NCBI RefSeq assembly: GCF_000250675.2
Contig: NC_018681.1
Coordinates: 3,720,001-3,784,000, forward strand
DNA length: 64,000 nt
Source of the DNA: Nocardia brasiliensis ATCC 700358
GTDB taxonomy: Bacteria; Actinomycetota; Actinomycetes; Mycobacteriales; Mycobacteriaceae
Direction: 5' to 3'
The translations under genes and the position numbers were made by a program. Positions 30,698-39,377 of this stretch are shown one piece after another; positions within the stretch are counted from its first letter, which is position 1, and the number at the start of each line of letters is the position of its first letter. The notes under the pieces were generated by a model. That model searched no databases, was not told where the DNA came from, and saw nothing but the letters and a program-made list of their open reading frames with translations.

Positions 30698-32217
30698 CAG
30701 CTCCCGACTTCACGGTCGCGGTGGTCGGGGCGGGTCCGAGTGGGATCGTCACCGGAATCAAACTGAAGCAGGCCGGTATCCAGGATTTCACCATCCTGGA
30801 GCGGGCCGACGATGTCGGTGGCAGCTGGCACAGCAACACCTATCCGGCGATCTGTGCCGACTCGCCCGGACTCGCCTATCAGTACTCGTTCCTGAAGAAC
30901 CGCAACTGGACTCGGTTCTTCCCGAAGGGCGCCGAGGTCCGCGACTACCACGTGCGGGCCGCCCAGCAGTACGGGCTCTACCCGCACCTCCAGTTCGGCA
31001 AGCACGTCGTGGCCCAGAAATGGGATGCGGCACAACGGTTCTGGAATCTGCGACTGGCCGACGGCGCAACGATCACCGCCCGGTTCCTGATCACCGCGGT
31101 CGGCGTGTTCGTCGACCCGGTGACCGAGCCGGATATCGCGGGCCTCGACGAGTTCGCGGGCGTGGTGCAGCGGACCGCGTCCTGGCAGCACGCGCACCGG
31201 CACGAGGGCAAGCGCGTCGCGGTGATCGGCACGGGGGCGAGCGCGGTGCAGATCGTGCCCGCGCTCGCCCCCGACGCGGCGGTGGTCGACGTCTATCAGC
31301 GCACGCCGGTGTGGTGCCTGCCGAAACCGGACTTCGACCTGACCTCCGGCGTCGCCAGGGTGCTGCGTTCCCGCCGGCTCGTCGGTGTCCTGCACGGCAT
31401 CGGATTGGCGTTCTTCGACCTGATGTTGCGGCTGGCCGCGGTGCTGCCGAAACCGGTGGCGAAGTTCTTGCTGGTCGGGTTCGATCTCAGTGCGCGCGCG
31501 GCCTATTCGCTCGTGTTGCTGAAGGCGGTGCAGGACCCGGCGGTGCGGCAGCTGCTGCGCCCGCGGTTCGGGTTGGTGGTGAAGCGCCCGGTGCTGTCGA
31601 ACTCGTTCCTGCAGACGTTCAACCGGGCGAACACCAACCTGATCACCGAACCGATCGAGCGGCTGACCCGCACGGGCATCCGCACCACGGCCGGCGTCGA
31701 CCGCACCTACGACATGATCGTGCTCGCAACGGGATTCGTCGTGTTCATCGATCCGCGCGCCTACCCGCCCGGCACCATCGTCGGCCGCGACGACGCCGAT
31801 CTCGGCACCTTGTTCGCCACCCGCGGCATGCAGGCCTACGAGGGGCTCAGCGTGCCCGGGTTCCCGAACCGCTGGATGATCGTCGGGCCGTACTCGTGGA
31901 CGGGCACGGGCTGGCATTCGGCCGCCGAACTGGCCGCCGACCACACGGTCCGGATCATCAAGGAGACGCTGCGCCGCGGCGCCGACGTCGCCGAAGTGAC
32001 CCAGGCCGCGCACGACCGGTATCACCGTGCGGTGCAACGCAACGGCCGCAATATCGAGCTCTACTACAAGGAGATCAACGGCGGCACCCGCACCTACTAC
32101 GTCAACGCACAGGGCGAGGTCGCCTACATCCGCCCGGGGTCCTTCCTGCGCGCCATCTGGGGCGGCCGATACTCCCCGGTGAACCACTACAGCTACACCG
32201 GGCCACAGGGAGTATGA
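30694..32217 (+). CDS. Flavin-containing monooxygenase (BVMO/N-oxygenase type)
   Basis: 507-residue class B flavin monooxygenase. FAD site GAGPSG at residues 12-17; DDVGGSWHSNTYPAICADSPG follows where BVMOs have GGTWYWNRYPG; NADPH site GTGASAVQ at 179-186; and ATGF near residue 345. The fingerprint FxGxxxHxxxW reads F154-A-G-VVQ-R160-TAS-W164, with Arg replacing the usual His. The start ATG overlaps the ligase stop (ATGA), and a shadow frame upstream is not used. It could hydroxylate a nitrogen or insert oxygen into a ketone made by the KAS and aminotransferase steps. Substrate unknown. Confidence 0.88.
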   Translation: MTAPDFTVAVVGAGPSGIVTGIKLKQAGIQDFTILERADDVGGSWHSNTYPAICADSPGLAYQYSFLKNRNWTRFFPKGAEVRDYHVRAAQQYGLYPHLQFGKHVVAQKWDAAQRFWNLRLADGATITARFLITAVGVFVDPVTEPDIAGLDEFAGVVQRTASWQHAHRHEGKRVAVIGTGASAVQIVPALAPDAAVVDVYQRTPVWCLPKPDFDLTSGVARVLRSRRLVGVLHGIGLAFFDLMLRLAAVLPKPVAKFLLVGFDLSARAAYSLVLLKAVQDPAVRQLLRPRFGLVVKRPVLSNSFLQTFNRANTNLITEPIERLTRTGIRTTAGVDRTYDMIVLATGFVVFIDPRAYPPGTIVGRDDADLGTLFATRGMQAYEGLSVPGFPNRWMIVGPYSWTGTGWHSAAELAADHTVRIIKETLRRGADVAEVTQAAHDRYHRAVQRNGRNIELYYKEINGGTRTYYVNAQGEVAYIRPGSFLRAIWGGRYSPVNHYSYTGPQGV

Positions 32218-32221
32218 CGCC

Positions 32222-35200
32222 GTGCCGGACACTGCGGCCGCAGCCGCGCTCCGGATCGCGATCGTCGGTGTCGGCCCGCGCGGGCTGAGCGTTTTCGAAC
32301 GCATCTGCGCGAACGCGGGCGACGACACGCATCCGGCCGGCGTGCAGGTGTATCTCATCGACTCGACCAGGGTCGGCACCGGGGCGGTCTGGCGCACCGA
32401 CCAGTCGCCGCACCTGCTGATGAACACGGTGGCGGCCCAGGTCACCATCTTCACCGACGACACGGTGGAGATGGACGGACCGGTGGAGGAGGGGCCGAGC
32501 CTGTACGAATGGGCCAGCTTTCTCACCAAGCTGGGCAATTTCGCGGAGCTGCCGGACCCGATGTACGCCGAGGCGCGTGCCTTGGGGCCGGACACCTATC
32601 CGACCAGGGCGCTCTACGGCCACTATCTGCGCTGGGCCTACGAGCACATCCGGGACCTGCACGCGAACAGCGTGCGCGCCAACGAGATCACGGCCACCGT
32701 GCTCGATGTCCACGATCAACCCTCGGGCTTGCAAGAGGTCGAACTCAGTACCGGCGCGCGCGTCGCCGACCTGGACGTGGTCGTGTTGACGCAAGGGCAT
32801 CTCGCGCTGATCGGCGCGGACAGCGATGCCCGCTCGCCGGCGCGCGAGGCGCGGCGCCTCGGTTTGACGTACGTGGCGCCCGCCAACGCCGCCGATGTCG
32901 ACACCGCGGAAATCCCGGCGGGCGAACCGGTACTCCTCCGTGGTCTCGGCCTGACCTTCTTCGACTACCTGGCCCTGTTCACCGTCGGCCGCGGCGGCTC
33001 GTTCGGGCAGGTGGACGGCACGCTCGAATACCTGCCCTCGGGTGCCGAGCCGGTGATCATCGCGGGCAGCAGGCGCGGTGTGCCACACCGCGCCAGGGGC
33101 GCCAACCAGAAGGGGGTCGAGGGCAGGCACGAGCCGGTGCTGCTCGACCTGTCGCGGATCGACGAATTGCGTAAGCGGGCACAGCGATTCGGCGACGTGT
33201 CGTTCCGGCACGACGTCTGGCCGCTGGTGGCCCGCGAAGTGGAATCGGTCTATTACGCGGCGCTGATCGCCGAGCGGGTCAGCCCGCGCGAACTCCGCCG
33301 CTTCCGTGCGCGCTACCTGCACGCGGCCACCGAACCCGCGGCCGCCGCGCTCCTCGACGGCCTCGAGATCGGCTTGGCACAACGGTGGGATTGGGCCGCG
33401 GTAGCCGACCCGACCCGCGGCCGTCGTTTCGGTTCACCCGGCGAGTTCCGGCACTGGCTGATCGACCACCTGGACCGCGATGTGCGTGATGCGTTGCAGG
33501 GCAACGTCTCGGGGCCGGTCCCGGCCGCACTGGATGTGCTGCGCGACATCCGCAACGAGGTGCGGCTGGTGGTCGATCACGGCGGTATCGCGGGCGGTTC
33601 GTACCGCGACGACCTGGACCGCTGGTACACGCCGCTGAACGCGTTTCTGTCGATCGGGCCGCCCGCCAGTCGAATTGCCGAGCTGGCAGCCTTGATCCGG
33701 GCGGACGTCGTCCGGATCGTCGGACCGGGTACGCGGGTGCGCATCGATGAGCGGTCGCGTCGATTCGTCGCGGATTCGCCGCGGGTGGCTTCTTCGCGGA
33801 CCACCGCGGGCCGGCTGATCGATGCCAGGCTGCCCGATCCGGATCTGCGCAGCACCGCAGACCCGTTGCTGCGCAACCTATTGGCCCGCGGTGAGGTACG
33901 CAGCTACGCCCTGTGCGACCCCGACGGCGGTCGCTATCGGACCGGCGGACTCGAGGTGGCGGCCGCGTCGCACGCCGTGCGCTCGGCGGCCGGGCACGCG
34001 CATCCGCGGCGCTATGCCCTCGGCGTGCCGACCGAATCGGTGCGGTGGGTGACGGCCGCCGGACCGCGACCGCAAGTGAACTCGGTGACCCTGTCCGACG
34101 CCGACCGGATCGCCCGCGCCGCGCTGGGCCTCGACGGCCGCACACGACACTATCGCTCGGTTGAGAGGACGTGTACCACCTTGCACGACAATGGATTACT
34201 GGCACCGGTGCGCGCCGGCGTACCGATGCGGCGACTGGTGAGCGACGACGCCTGGATAGCCGCCATGGTCGATGTCGAGCTGGCGCTGGTCCGGGCGCAA
34301 GCGCGGCTCGGCATCGTCCCGGCGTCGGCGGCACAGGGGATCGCGCGCGCCGTGCGGACGTATCGCTTCGACGCGGACGCGCTCGCGCAGGCTGCGCGCG
34401 GCGCGGCGAATCCCGTGGTCGCCTTCGTCGCCGAACTACACCGTGTGGTCGCCGCCGTCGACCCGGCGGCGGCGGACTACGTACATCGTGGCTCGACCAG
34501 CCAGGACATCCTGGACACCGCGACCATGCTGATCGCCGCGCGGGCCGTCGCCGCCATCATCGATGACCTGGACGGAACCATCGACGCGCTGGCCCGACTG
34601 GCCCGAGCGCATCGCGACACCCCGATCGCGGGCCGGACCCTCGGCATGCATGCCGTGCCGACCACCTTCGGTGCGAAGGTCGCGGCATGGATGCAGGGAC
34701 TGCTCGATGCGCGGGATCGGCTGAACCAGGTCGCGACGGGCCTGCCGGTGCAACTCGGCGGAGCGGCCGGAACATACGCTTCGTACGTCGAATGCGCCCG
34801 GATCAGCGACTCGGACCTGGCCGTTGCTGCGCCGGGGGAGATCTATGAGCGATTGACCACCGAGTTCGCCACGGAACTCGCCTTGACCGCCGCCCCAGTG
34901 CCGTGGCACACGGTGCGCACGCCGATCGCGGATCTGGCGATGGCGCTGGCCGTCACCTCCGGTGCGCTCGGCAAGTTCGCGGTCGACGTGATCACCCAGT
35001 CTCGCACCGAGATCGCGGAGGTGCTCGAGCCCGCAGCGGCCGGACGCGGCGAATCCTCCGCCATGCCGCAGAAGCGAAATCCGGTGCTGGCCACACTGAT
35101 CCGTTCCGCGGCAGTGCAGGTGCCCGCATTCGCGTCGGTCCTGCTCGGCGCGATGCTCGCCGAGGACGAACGACCGGCCGGCGCGTGGCACGCGGAGTGG

Positions 35201-35566
35201 CAGCCGCTGCGCGAATGCCTGCTGCTGGTCGGCGGGTCCGCGCACACCGCCGTGGAACTGGCCGAGGGACTGACGGCCGACGCGGCGCGGATGCAATCGA
35301 ACCTCGCCGCCACCCGGGGCCAAGTGCTCTCCGAACGCCTCGCTATCCGCCTCGCCCCACTGCTCGGCAAGGCGGCCGCGAAGAAGGCCTTGCAAGCCGC
35401 GGCGTTCGAAGCCCAGCACAGCGGGCGTTCGCTCAGCGATGTGCTGGCGGAGGACCCCGCGGTGCGCATCCACCTGTCCGAGCACGAGATCACCGAATTG
35501 CTGCGCCCCGAAACCTATCTCGGTGCCGCCGCCGCCTTCGTCGACCGGGTGCTCAACAGATTGTGA
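32222..35566 (+). CDS. FAD/NAD(P)-binding oxygenase fused to fumarase-superfamily lyase
   Basis: 1114-residue fusion starting with GTG. Residues 1 to about 645 are an FAD/NAD(P)-binding oxidoreductase of the NAD_binding_9 style: GVGPRG at 16-21, VWRTDQSPHLLMNT, and LRGLGLTFFDYLALFT. Residues 655-1114 are a complete fumarase/aspartase-superfamily lyase resembling carboxymuconate cycloisomerase: HRGSTSQDILDT at 755-766, GRTLGMHAVPTTFG, and the signature GESSAMPQKRNPV at 943-955 with the catalytic Ser pair. The two activities match aspartate N-oxygenase (CreE/FzmM) and nitrosuccinate lyase (CreD/FzmL), which make nitrous acid and fumarate from aspartate. That assignment is inference from domain pairing. 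An in-frame TTG at 34181 could also start the lyase separately. Last gene of the operon. Confidence 0.85.
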   Translation: MPDTAAAAALRIAIVGVGPRGLSVFERICANAGDDTHPAGVQVYLIDSTRVGTGAVWRTDQSPHLLMNTVAAQVTIFTDDTVEMDGPVEEGPSLYEWASFLTKLGNFAELPDPMYAEARALGPDTYPTRALYGHYLRWAYEHIRDLHANSVRANEITATVLDVHDQPSGLQEVELSTGARVADLDVVVLTQGHLALIGADSDARSPAREARRLGLTYVAPANAADVDTAEIPAGEPVLLRGLGLTFFDYLALFTVGRGGSFGQVDGTLEYLPSGAEPVIIAGSRRGVPHRARGANQKGVEGRHEPVLLDLSRIDELRKRAQRFGDVSFRHDVWPLVAREVESVYYAALIAERVSPRELRRFRARYLHAATEPAAAALLDGLEIGLAQRWDWAAVADPTRGRRFGSPGEFRHWLIDHLDRDVRDALQGNVSGPVPAALDVLRDIRNEVRLVVDHGGIAGGSYRDDLDRWYTPLNAFLSIGPPASRIAELAALIRADVVRIVGPGTRVRIDERSRRFVADSPRVASSRTTAGRLIDARLPDPDLRSTADPLLRNLLARGEVRSYALCDPDGGRYRTGGLEVAAASHAVRSAAGHAHPRRYALGVPTESVRWVTAAGPRPQVNSVTLSDADRIARAALGLDGRTRHYRSVERTCTTLHDNGLLAPVRAGVPMRRLVSDDAWIAAMVDVELALVRAQARLGIVPASAAQGIARAVRTYRFDADALAQAARGAANPVVAFVAELHRVVAAVDPAAADYVHRGSTSQDILDTATMLIAARAVAAIIDDLDGTIDALARLARAHRDTPIAGRTLGMHAVPTTFGAKVAAWMQGLLDARDRLNQVATGLPVQLGGAAGTYASYVECARISDSDLAVAAPGEIYERLTTEFATELALTAAPVPWHTVRTPIADLAMALAVTSGALGKFAVDVITQSRTEIAEVLEPAAAGRGESSAMPQKRNPVLATLIRSAAVQVPAFASVLLGAMLAEDERPAGAWHAEWQPLRECLLLVGGSAHTAVELAEGLTADAARMQSNLAATRGQVLSERLAIRLAPLLGKAAAKKALQAAAFEAQHSGRSLSDVLAEDPAVRIHLSEHEITELLRPETYLGAAAAFVDRVLNRL

Positions 35567-35606
35567 ACGGTGGCGGCGTCGCGGACGCGGCGCCGCCACC
35601 GTTCAC
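35563..35606. terminator. Perfect 16-bp bidirectional terminator
   Basis: Bases 35563-35578 pair perfectly with 35591-35606 around a 12-base loop. The TGA of the lyase fusion (35564-35566) lies inside the left arm. The convergent SCP2-like gene ends at 35630, so the hairpin can stop transcription from both sides. Confidence 0.85.
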
Positions 35607-35629
35607 GGTGTCGTCGGACCGGTCACGGC

Positions 35630-36055
35630 CTAGTCGAACCAACTGTCGATGCGCATGGCGGTGAGCATGTTGCCCTTGAGGCGGAGTTTGCCGGTGGCGA
35701 GGAGTTGGACGCCGCTGACCTCGCGGGCGACCAGGCGCAGGAACGCGACGTCGCCGAGGGTGAAGGTGACATCGGGGCGTTTGCCGGACGGGCCCGGGGT
35801 TGCGGTGCAGGTGCCGTGGTAGACGTGCATGGTCCACCGGTCGGGTCCGTCGCCGAGCTGCCAGTGGATCGTCGCGTCGGTCTTTTTGGTTCTTGGTTCG
35901 AGCACTGCGGCACACCAGATTTCGAAGATGCGCGCCACGATCTGCGGGCGCAGCTCGCGATCGTTCATCAACGCCGCGAGCTCGGCGTCGCTGGTGTCGC
36001 GCACGAACTCTTTGAACTCGTCCTCGGTGGTCTCCGGCGTCAGTTGCGCTACCAT
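35630..36055 (-). CDS. SCP2 sterol-carrier-domain protein
   Basis: 141-residue protein with an SCP2-like lipid-binding domain. The core is visible as WQLGDGPDRWTMHVYHGTCTATPGP, then PDVTFTLGDVAFLRLVAREVSGVQLLATGKLRLKGNMLTAMRIDSWF, the family's conserved end. About 50 residues of charged helix precede it (TPETTEDEFKEFVRDTSDAELAALMND). The ATG at 36055 was chosen because the upstream extension is Cys/Arg-rich and untypical. It converges on the cluster's terminator and is probably not part of the cluster. A role in binding sterols or fatty acyl groups is expected from the fold. Confidence 0.82.
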   Translation of the reverse strand: MVAQLTPETTEDEFKEFVRDTSDAELAALMNDRELRPQIVARIFEIWCAAVLEPRTKKTDATIHWQLGDGPDRWTMHVYHGTCTATPGPSGKRPDVTFTLGDVAFLRLVAREVSGVQLLATGKLRLKGNMLTAMRIDSWFD

Positions 36056-36125
36056 ACCGCGATCGTGACACGGCCGATGCCGTGCTCGCTTGTACGAATC
36101 CGCAAGCCGCCGGGCCGTTTTCGCG

Positions 36126-36887
36126 CTAGTGCGGTTCGGGCCCGGAATGTACGGCACGCAGCAGCACGCTCGGCGGCACACCGGTCATCTCGCGGCACAC
36201 CCTGGTCGCGTGCGCGCTGTCGGAGAAGCCGGCGCTGTGCGCCGCATCGGTGATGTTGCGTCCGGCCAGCGTCTCGATCAGCGCGTATTGCAGTCGCGCC
36301 CAACGCACTACGCCGGGGAAATTCACCCCGGTCTCGTTCACGAAGAGCTGGCCGAGGCTGCGCTGCGAGATCGATACCGCCTCCGCCAGGTCGCGTAGAT
36401 ACAGTTTGCGCGGCATCAGCACGGTCAGCAGGTCCAGTGCGTCACGCAGTTTCGGGTGCACGCCGTCGGTGGCGACCGGTTCGCCGCGAACGGTGGTGAG
36501 CAGCCGTTCCGCGGCGGCGTCCAAGTCCGCACACCCGTCGACATCCACCGTGGTCAGCGGTGCCGCGGCGGCGGCCCAATCGCTCGGCCCGGTGCCGTTG
36601 GGTACGCGGGCGGCGATCTCGCGGGCGTCCCGGCTCGCCGGATGCAGATAGATCGACAGCACCCGGGTATCGGCGCCGCCGGATTGCAGGGCATGGGAGA
36701 CGCCGCTGGGGACGATGACACCGCGGCAGCGCACCGTTTCACCCGCGCCCGTGGCGATCAGCTCCCCGTGTACCGCAAGGGTGATCTGCACGGCCGGGTG
36801 GTGGTGTTCGCTGGTCGTGCCGAACCGACCGGCGAGAACGAGCCGGTCCGGGGCAATGCTCCACGTGCCCGCCCACGTAGTCTCCAT
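36126..36887 (-). CDS. AraC-family regulator, possibly iron-controlled
   Basis: 253-residue AraC-type regulator. The N-terminal half is a cupin-like sensor (EHHHPAVQITLAVHGELIATGAGETVRCRGVIVPSGVSHALQ). The C-terminal half carries two helix-turn-helix motifs (LYLRDLAEAVSISQRSLGQLFVNETGVNFPGVVRWARL and NITDAAHSAGFSDSAHATRVCREMTG). A DtxR/IdeR-like box begins four bases upstream of its ATG, so transcription may be repressed under iron-replete conditions, as for RipA of Corynebacterium. It is divergent from an ABC exporter and may control it. The effector is unknown. Confidence 0.85.
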   Translation of the reverse strand: METTWAGTWSIAPDRLVLAGRFGTTSEHHHPAVQITLAVHGELIATGAGETVRCRGVIVPSGVSHALQSGGADTRVLSIYLHPASRDAREIAARVPNGTGPSDWAAAAAPLTTVDVDGCADLDAAAERLLTTVRGEPVATDGVHPKLRDALDLLTVLMPRKLYLRDLAEAVSISQRSLGQLFVNETGVNFPGVVRWARLQYALIETLAGRNITDAAHSAGFSDSAHATRVCREMTGVPPSVLLRAVHSGPEPH

Positions 36888-36891
36888 GGAG

Positions 36892-36910
36892 TTAGGTTAG
36901 CCTGATCCAC
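36892..36910. promoter_or_regulatory. DtxR/IdeR-like iron box
   Basis: The 19 bases match the IdeR consensus TTAGGTTAGGCTAACCTAA at 14 positions, with the left half (TTAGGTTAG) perfect. It lies directly upstream of the AraC start and within the divergent promoter shared with the ABC exporter. Confidence 0.55.
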
Positions 36911-37049
36911 CTGCCGCGTCGATGACCTCCGCGGCTCCGGCACCGGCCCCGCAAGATCTTCTCGGATCTGCCGATCTGTGCAAGCGCCACCACCCCTGAC
37001 CCGCGCACACTCGACCCGTAGCACGGGCTATCGAGTGAGGGAGGTTGCG

Positions 37050-37787
37050 ATGTCGGCAGTTATCGACGTCCGGTCGCTGGTGAAGCGGTATGGGAAAGTG
37101 GCCGCACTGCGGGGGCTCGATCTGGAAGTCGCCGAGGGCGAGGTACACGGCTTTCTCGGCCCGAACGGCGCCGGCAAGACGACGACCATCCGCACGCTGC
37201 TCGGCCTGCTCCGGCACGACGCGGGCGAGGCGAAGGTCTTCGGGTTGGACCCGCGCGCGGACGCGATGGCGATCCACGCCCGGCTCGCGTATGTGCCCGG
37301 CGATCTCAATCTGTGGCCGTCCCTGACCGGTGGCGAAGTGATCGACATCCTCGGCAGGCTGCGCGGCGGCATCGACCCCGCCCGCCGGGCCGCGCTGATC
37401 GAGCGGTTCGAACTCGACCCGAGCCGGCGGTGTTCGACCTTTTCGAAAGGCAACCGGCAGAAGGTGGCGTTGATCGCGGCGTTCGCCGCCGACGTCGAAC
37501 TGTTCATTCTCGACGAACCGACCAGCGGCCTGGATCCGTTGATGGAACAGCAGTTCAGCCACTGCATCGAGGAGGCGCGCGACAGCGGGAAAACGGTGCT
37601 GCTGTCCAGCCATATCCTCGGCGAGGTCGAGAAGCTCTGCTCCCGGGTGACGATCATTCGCAGCGGATTGACGGTGCAGACCGTGGGCATGGCCGAGCTG
37701 CGCGCCGAATCCGGTACGCAGGCAGTGGAATTGGCGGACCTGTTTCTGCGCCACTACGGTGCCGCGCAGGCGGGGTCGGCGAAATGA
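37050..37787 (+). CDS. ABC exporter ATP-binding protein
   Basis: 245-residue ABC ATPase of the drug/antibiotic-export type. Walker A is GPNGAGKTT at 37-45, the signature is degenerate (FSKGNRQKVALIAAF), and Walker B is LFILDEPTSGLDP, followed by the LLSSHILGEVEKLCSRVTII switch region. The ATG at 37050 follows GAGGGAGG. The next gene's start overlaps its stop by four bases and encodes the membrane partner. The nearby AraC gene is divergent. Export of an antibiotic or lipid is the family role; whether it serves the adjacent cluster is open. Confidence 0.9.
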   Translation: MSAVIDVRSLVKRYGKVAALRGLDLEVAEGEVHGFLGPNGAGKTTTIRTLLGLLRHDAGEAKVFGLDPRADAMAIHARLAYVPGDLNLWPSLTGGEVIDILGRLRGGIDPARRAALIERFELDPSRRCSTFSKGNRQKVALIAAFAADVELFILDEPTSGLDPLMEQQFSHCIEEARDSGKTVLLSSHILGEVEKLCSRVTIIRSGLTVQTVGMAELRAESGTQAVELADLFLRHYGAAQAGSAK

Positions 37788-39358
37788 CGAACCTGACCGT
37801 CGCGATGCGACTGAACCTACGATTGAACTATCGCGGCCTGATCGCCGCGATGATCGCCGTGATCGGGTGCATGTACGCGGGCGTGCGCGGGCTCGACAAG
37901 ATGTATCCCACGGCCCAGGAGCGCGCGACCTACGCTTCGATCGCGAACACGCTCACGTCGCAGCAAGCGTTGCAGGGCCCGCCGACCGCGCTGAACACGT
38001 TGGGCGGCATCGCGGCCTTCGAGGTCGGCTGGTACGTGTCGATCGCCGTCGCGCTGGTCAACATCATCGTGGTCGTGCGCAACACCCGGGCGCAGGAGGC
38101 GTGGGGGCGGCTGGAGTTGTTGCGCGCGGGGCGATTCGGCGCGCACGCGAATTCCGTTGCGGTGCTGATCGTTTCCTTCCTCACCAACGTGATCGTCGGC
38201 GTCGGCTCCGCGCTCGCGTTGATCGTGGGTGGGGCCGACAGCGGGGGAGCGGTCGCGTTCGGCGTCGCCTTCGCCTGTATCGGCATCGTTTTCGCGGCGA
38301 TCGCGCTCGTCGCGGCCCAGCTGACCGAGCACGCCCGAGGTGCCTACGGTATCGCCTGCGGTGTGCTGGGGCTGGCCTACGTGCTGCGCGCACTCGGCGA
38401 CACCGTCGACTCCGATGTGCTGCGGTTGCTGTCCCCGCTGGGCTGGGCGCAGTTCATCCACCCGTTCGGTCAGGTGCAGCTGTGGCCGATCCTGTTGTGC
38501 GCGTTGGCCTCCGGTGCGCTGTTCCTGCTGGCGATCCGGATCGAGCAGATCCGCGACTATGACGCCGGACTGTTCCGCGCGCCGCCCGGTGCGCCCGCGG
38601 CCGGTCCGCTGACTCGCACCGCCCTCGGCATGGTGGTGCGGGCCCAGCGCGCCGGGCTCGCCATGTGGGTCGCGGCGCTGTTCGGCCTCGGTCTCGGCTT
38701 CGGGGCGGCCGCGCACGATGCCGGCGAGGTGGCGCAGGGCACGCAGGGCATGCTGAACCTGCTCGCCGGATTCAATGTCGACGTCGTCGACGGCTTCCTC
38801 GCCATGTCGACGCTGCTGCTCACCCTCGCGATCGCCGGGTCGACCGTGGTCGGCGTGCTCCAGATCCGCAGCGAGGAGCTCGCGGGCCGCGCGGACCTGC
38901 TGCTGTCCGGCACGTTGCCGAAATGGCGTTTCGTCGCAATGCATCTGGCTTATGCGCTGGGCTCCGCGGTCGTGCTGCTGGCGGTCACCGGACTGGGTCT
39001 CGGGACCGCGCACGCGCTGCGGACCGGCGATCCGGGACAGGTGTCCCGGCTGCTCGGCGCCGCGCTCGCGCAGCTGCCCGCCTGTATTTTCCTGGCCGGA
39101 CTCGGCGTGTTCCTCGTCGGGCTCCTGCCGCGTATCACCTGGCTCGCCTGGGTGGTGCTGGCCGAATCGGCGGTGGTATCCATCCTCGGTCCGTCCATGA
39201 AGCTGTCCGCGTCAACCATGAATGTTTCTGTGTTCAACCATGTTTCGCACCTTCCCGGAGTGTCGATCGATGCGCGATCGTCGCTGGCGCTGACAGCCGC
39301 CGGCGCGCTGCTCGCACTGCTCGGCGCTGCCGGTTTCGTCCGCAGGGATCTCGATTGA
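37784..39358 (+). CDS. ABC exporter permease, polyketide-antibiotic-exporter type
   Basis: 524-residue integral membrane protein with about twelve hydrophobic segments arranged as two similar halves, as in the actinobacterial 'exporter of polyketide antibiotics' permeases. Recognisable parts are the first helix (LNYRGLIAAMIAVIGCMY), the repeated VVRNTRAQEAWGRLELLRAG and QIRSEELAGRADLLLSGTLPKWRF loops, each in the same place of its half, and SPLGWAQFIHPFGQVQLWPIL. The ATG at 37784 overlaps the ATPase stop, so a two-gene exporter is encoded. The cargo is unknown; a product of the neighbouring biosynthetic cluster is one possibility. Confidence 0.88.
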   Translation: MTNLTVAMRLNLRLNYRGLIAAMIAVIGCMYAGVRGLDKMYPTAQERATYASIANTLTSQQALQGPPTALNTLGGIAAFEVGWYVSIAVALVNIIVVVRNTRAQEAWGRLELLRAGRFGAHANSVAVLIVSFLTNVIVGVGSALALIVGGADSGGAVAFGVAFACIGIVFAAIALVAAQLTEHARGAYGIACGVLGLAYVLRALGDTVDSDVLRLLSPLGWAQFIHPFGQVQLWPILLCALASGALFLLAIRIEQIRDYDAGLFRAPPGAPAAGPLTRTALGMVVRAQRAGLAMWVAALFGLGLGFGAAAHDAGEVAQGTQGMLNLLAGFNVDVVDGFLAMSTLLLTLAIAGSTVVGVLQIRSEELAGRADLLLSGTLPKWRFVAMHLAYALGSAVVLLAVTGLGLGTAHALRTGDPGQVSRLLGAALAQLPACIFLAGLGVFLVGLLPRITWLAWVVLAESAVVSILGPSMKLSASTMNVSVFNHVSHLPGVSIDARSSLALTAAGALLALLGAAGFVRRDLD

Positions 39359-39377
39359 TCCCGTCAGAGGAGCAGTT

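Noticed and set aside
30271..32595. Minus-strand open frame opposite the monooxygenase
   Set aside because: Shadow of a gene with FAD and NADPH motifs; no family similarity.
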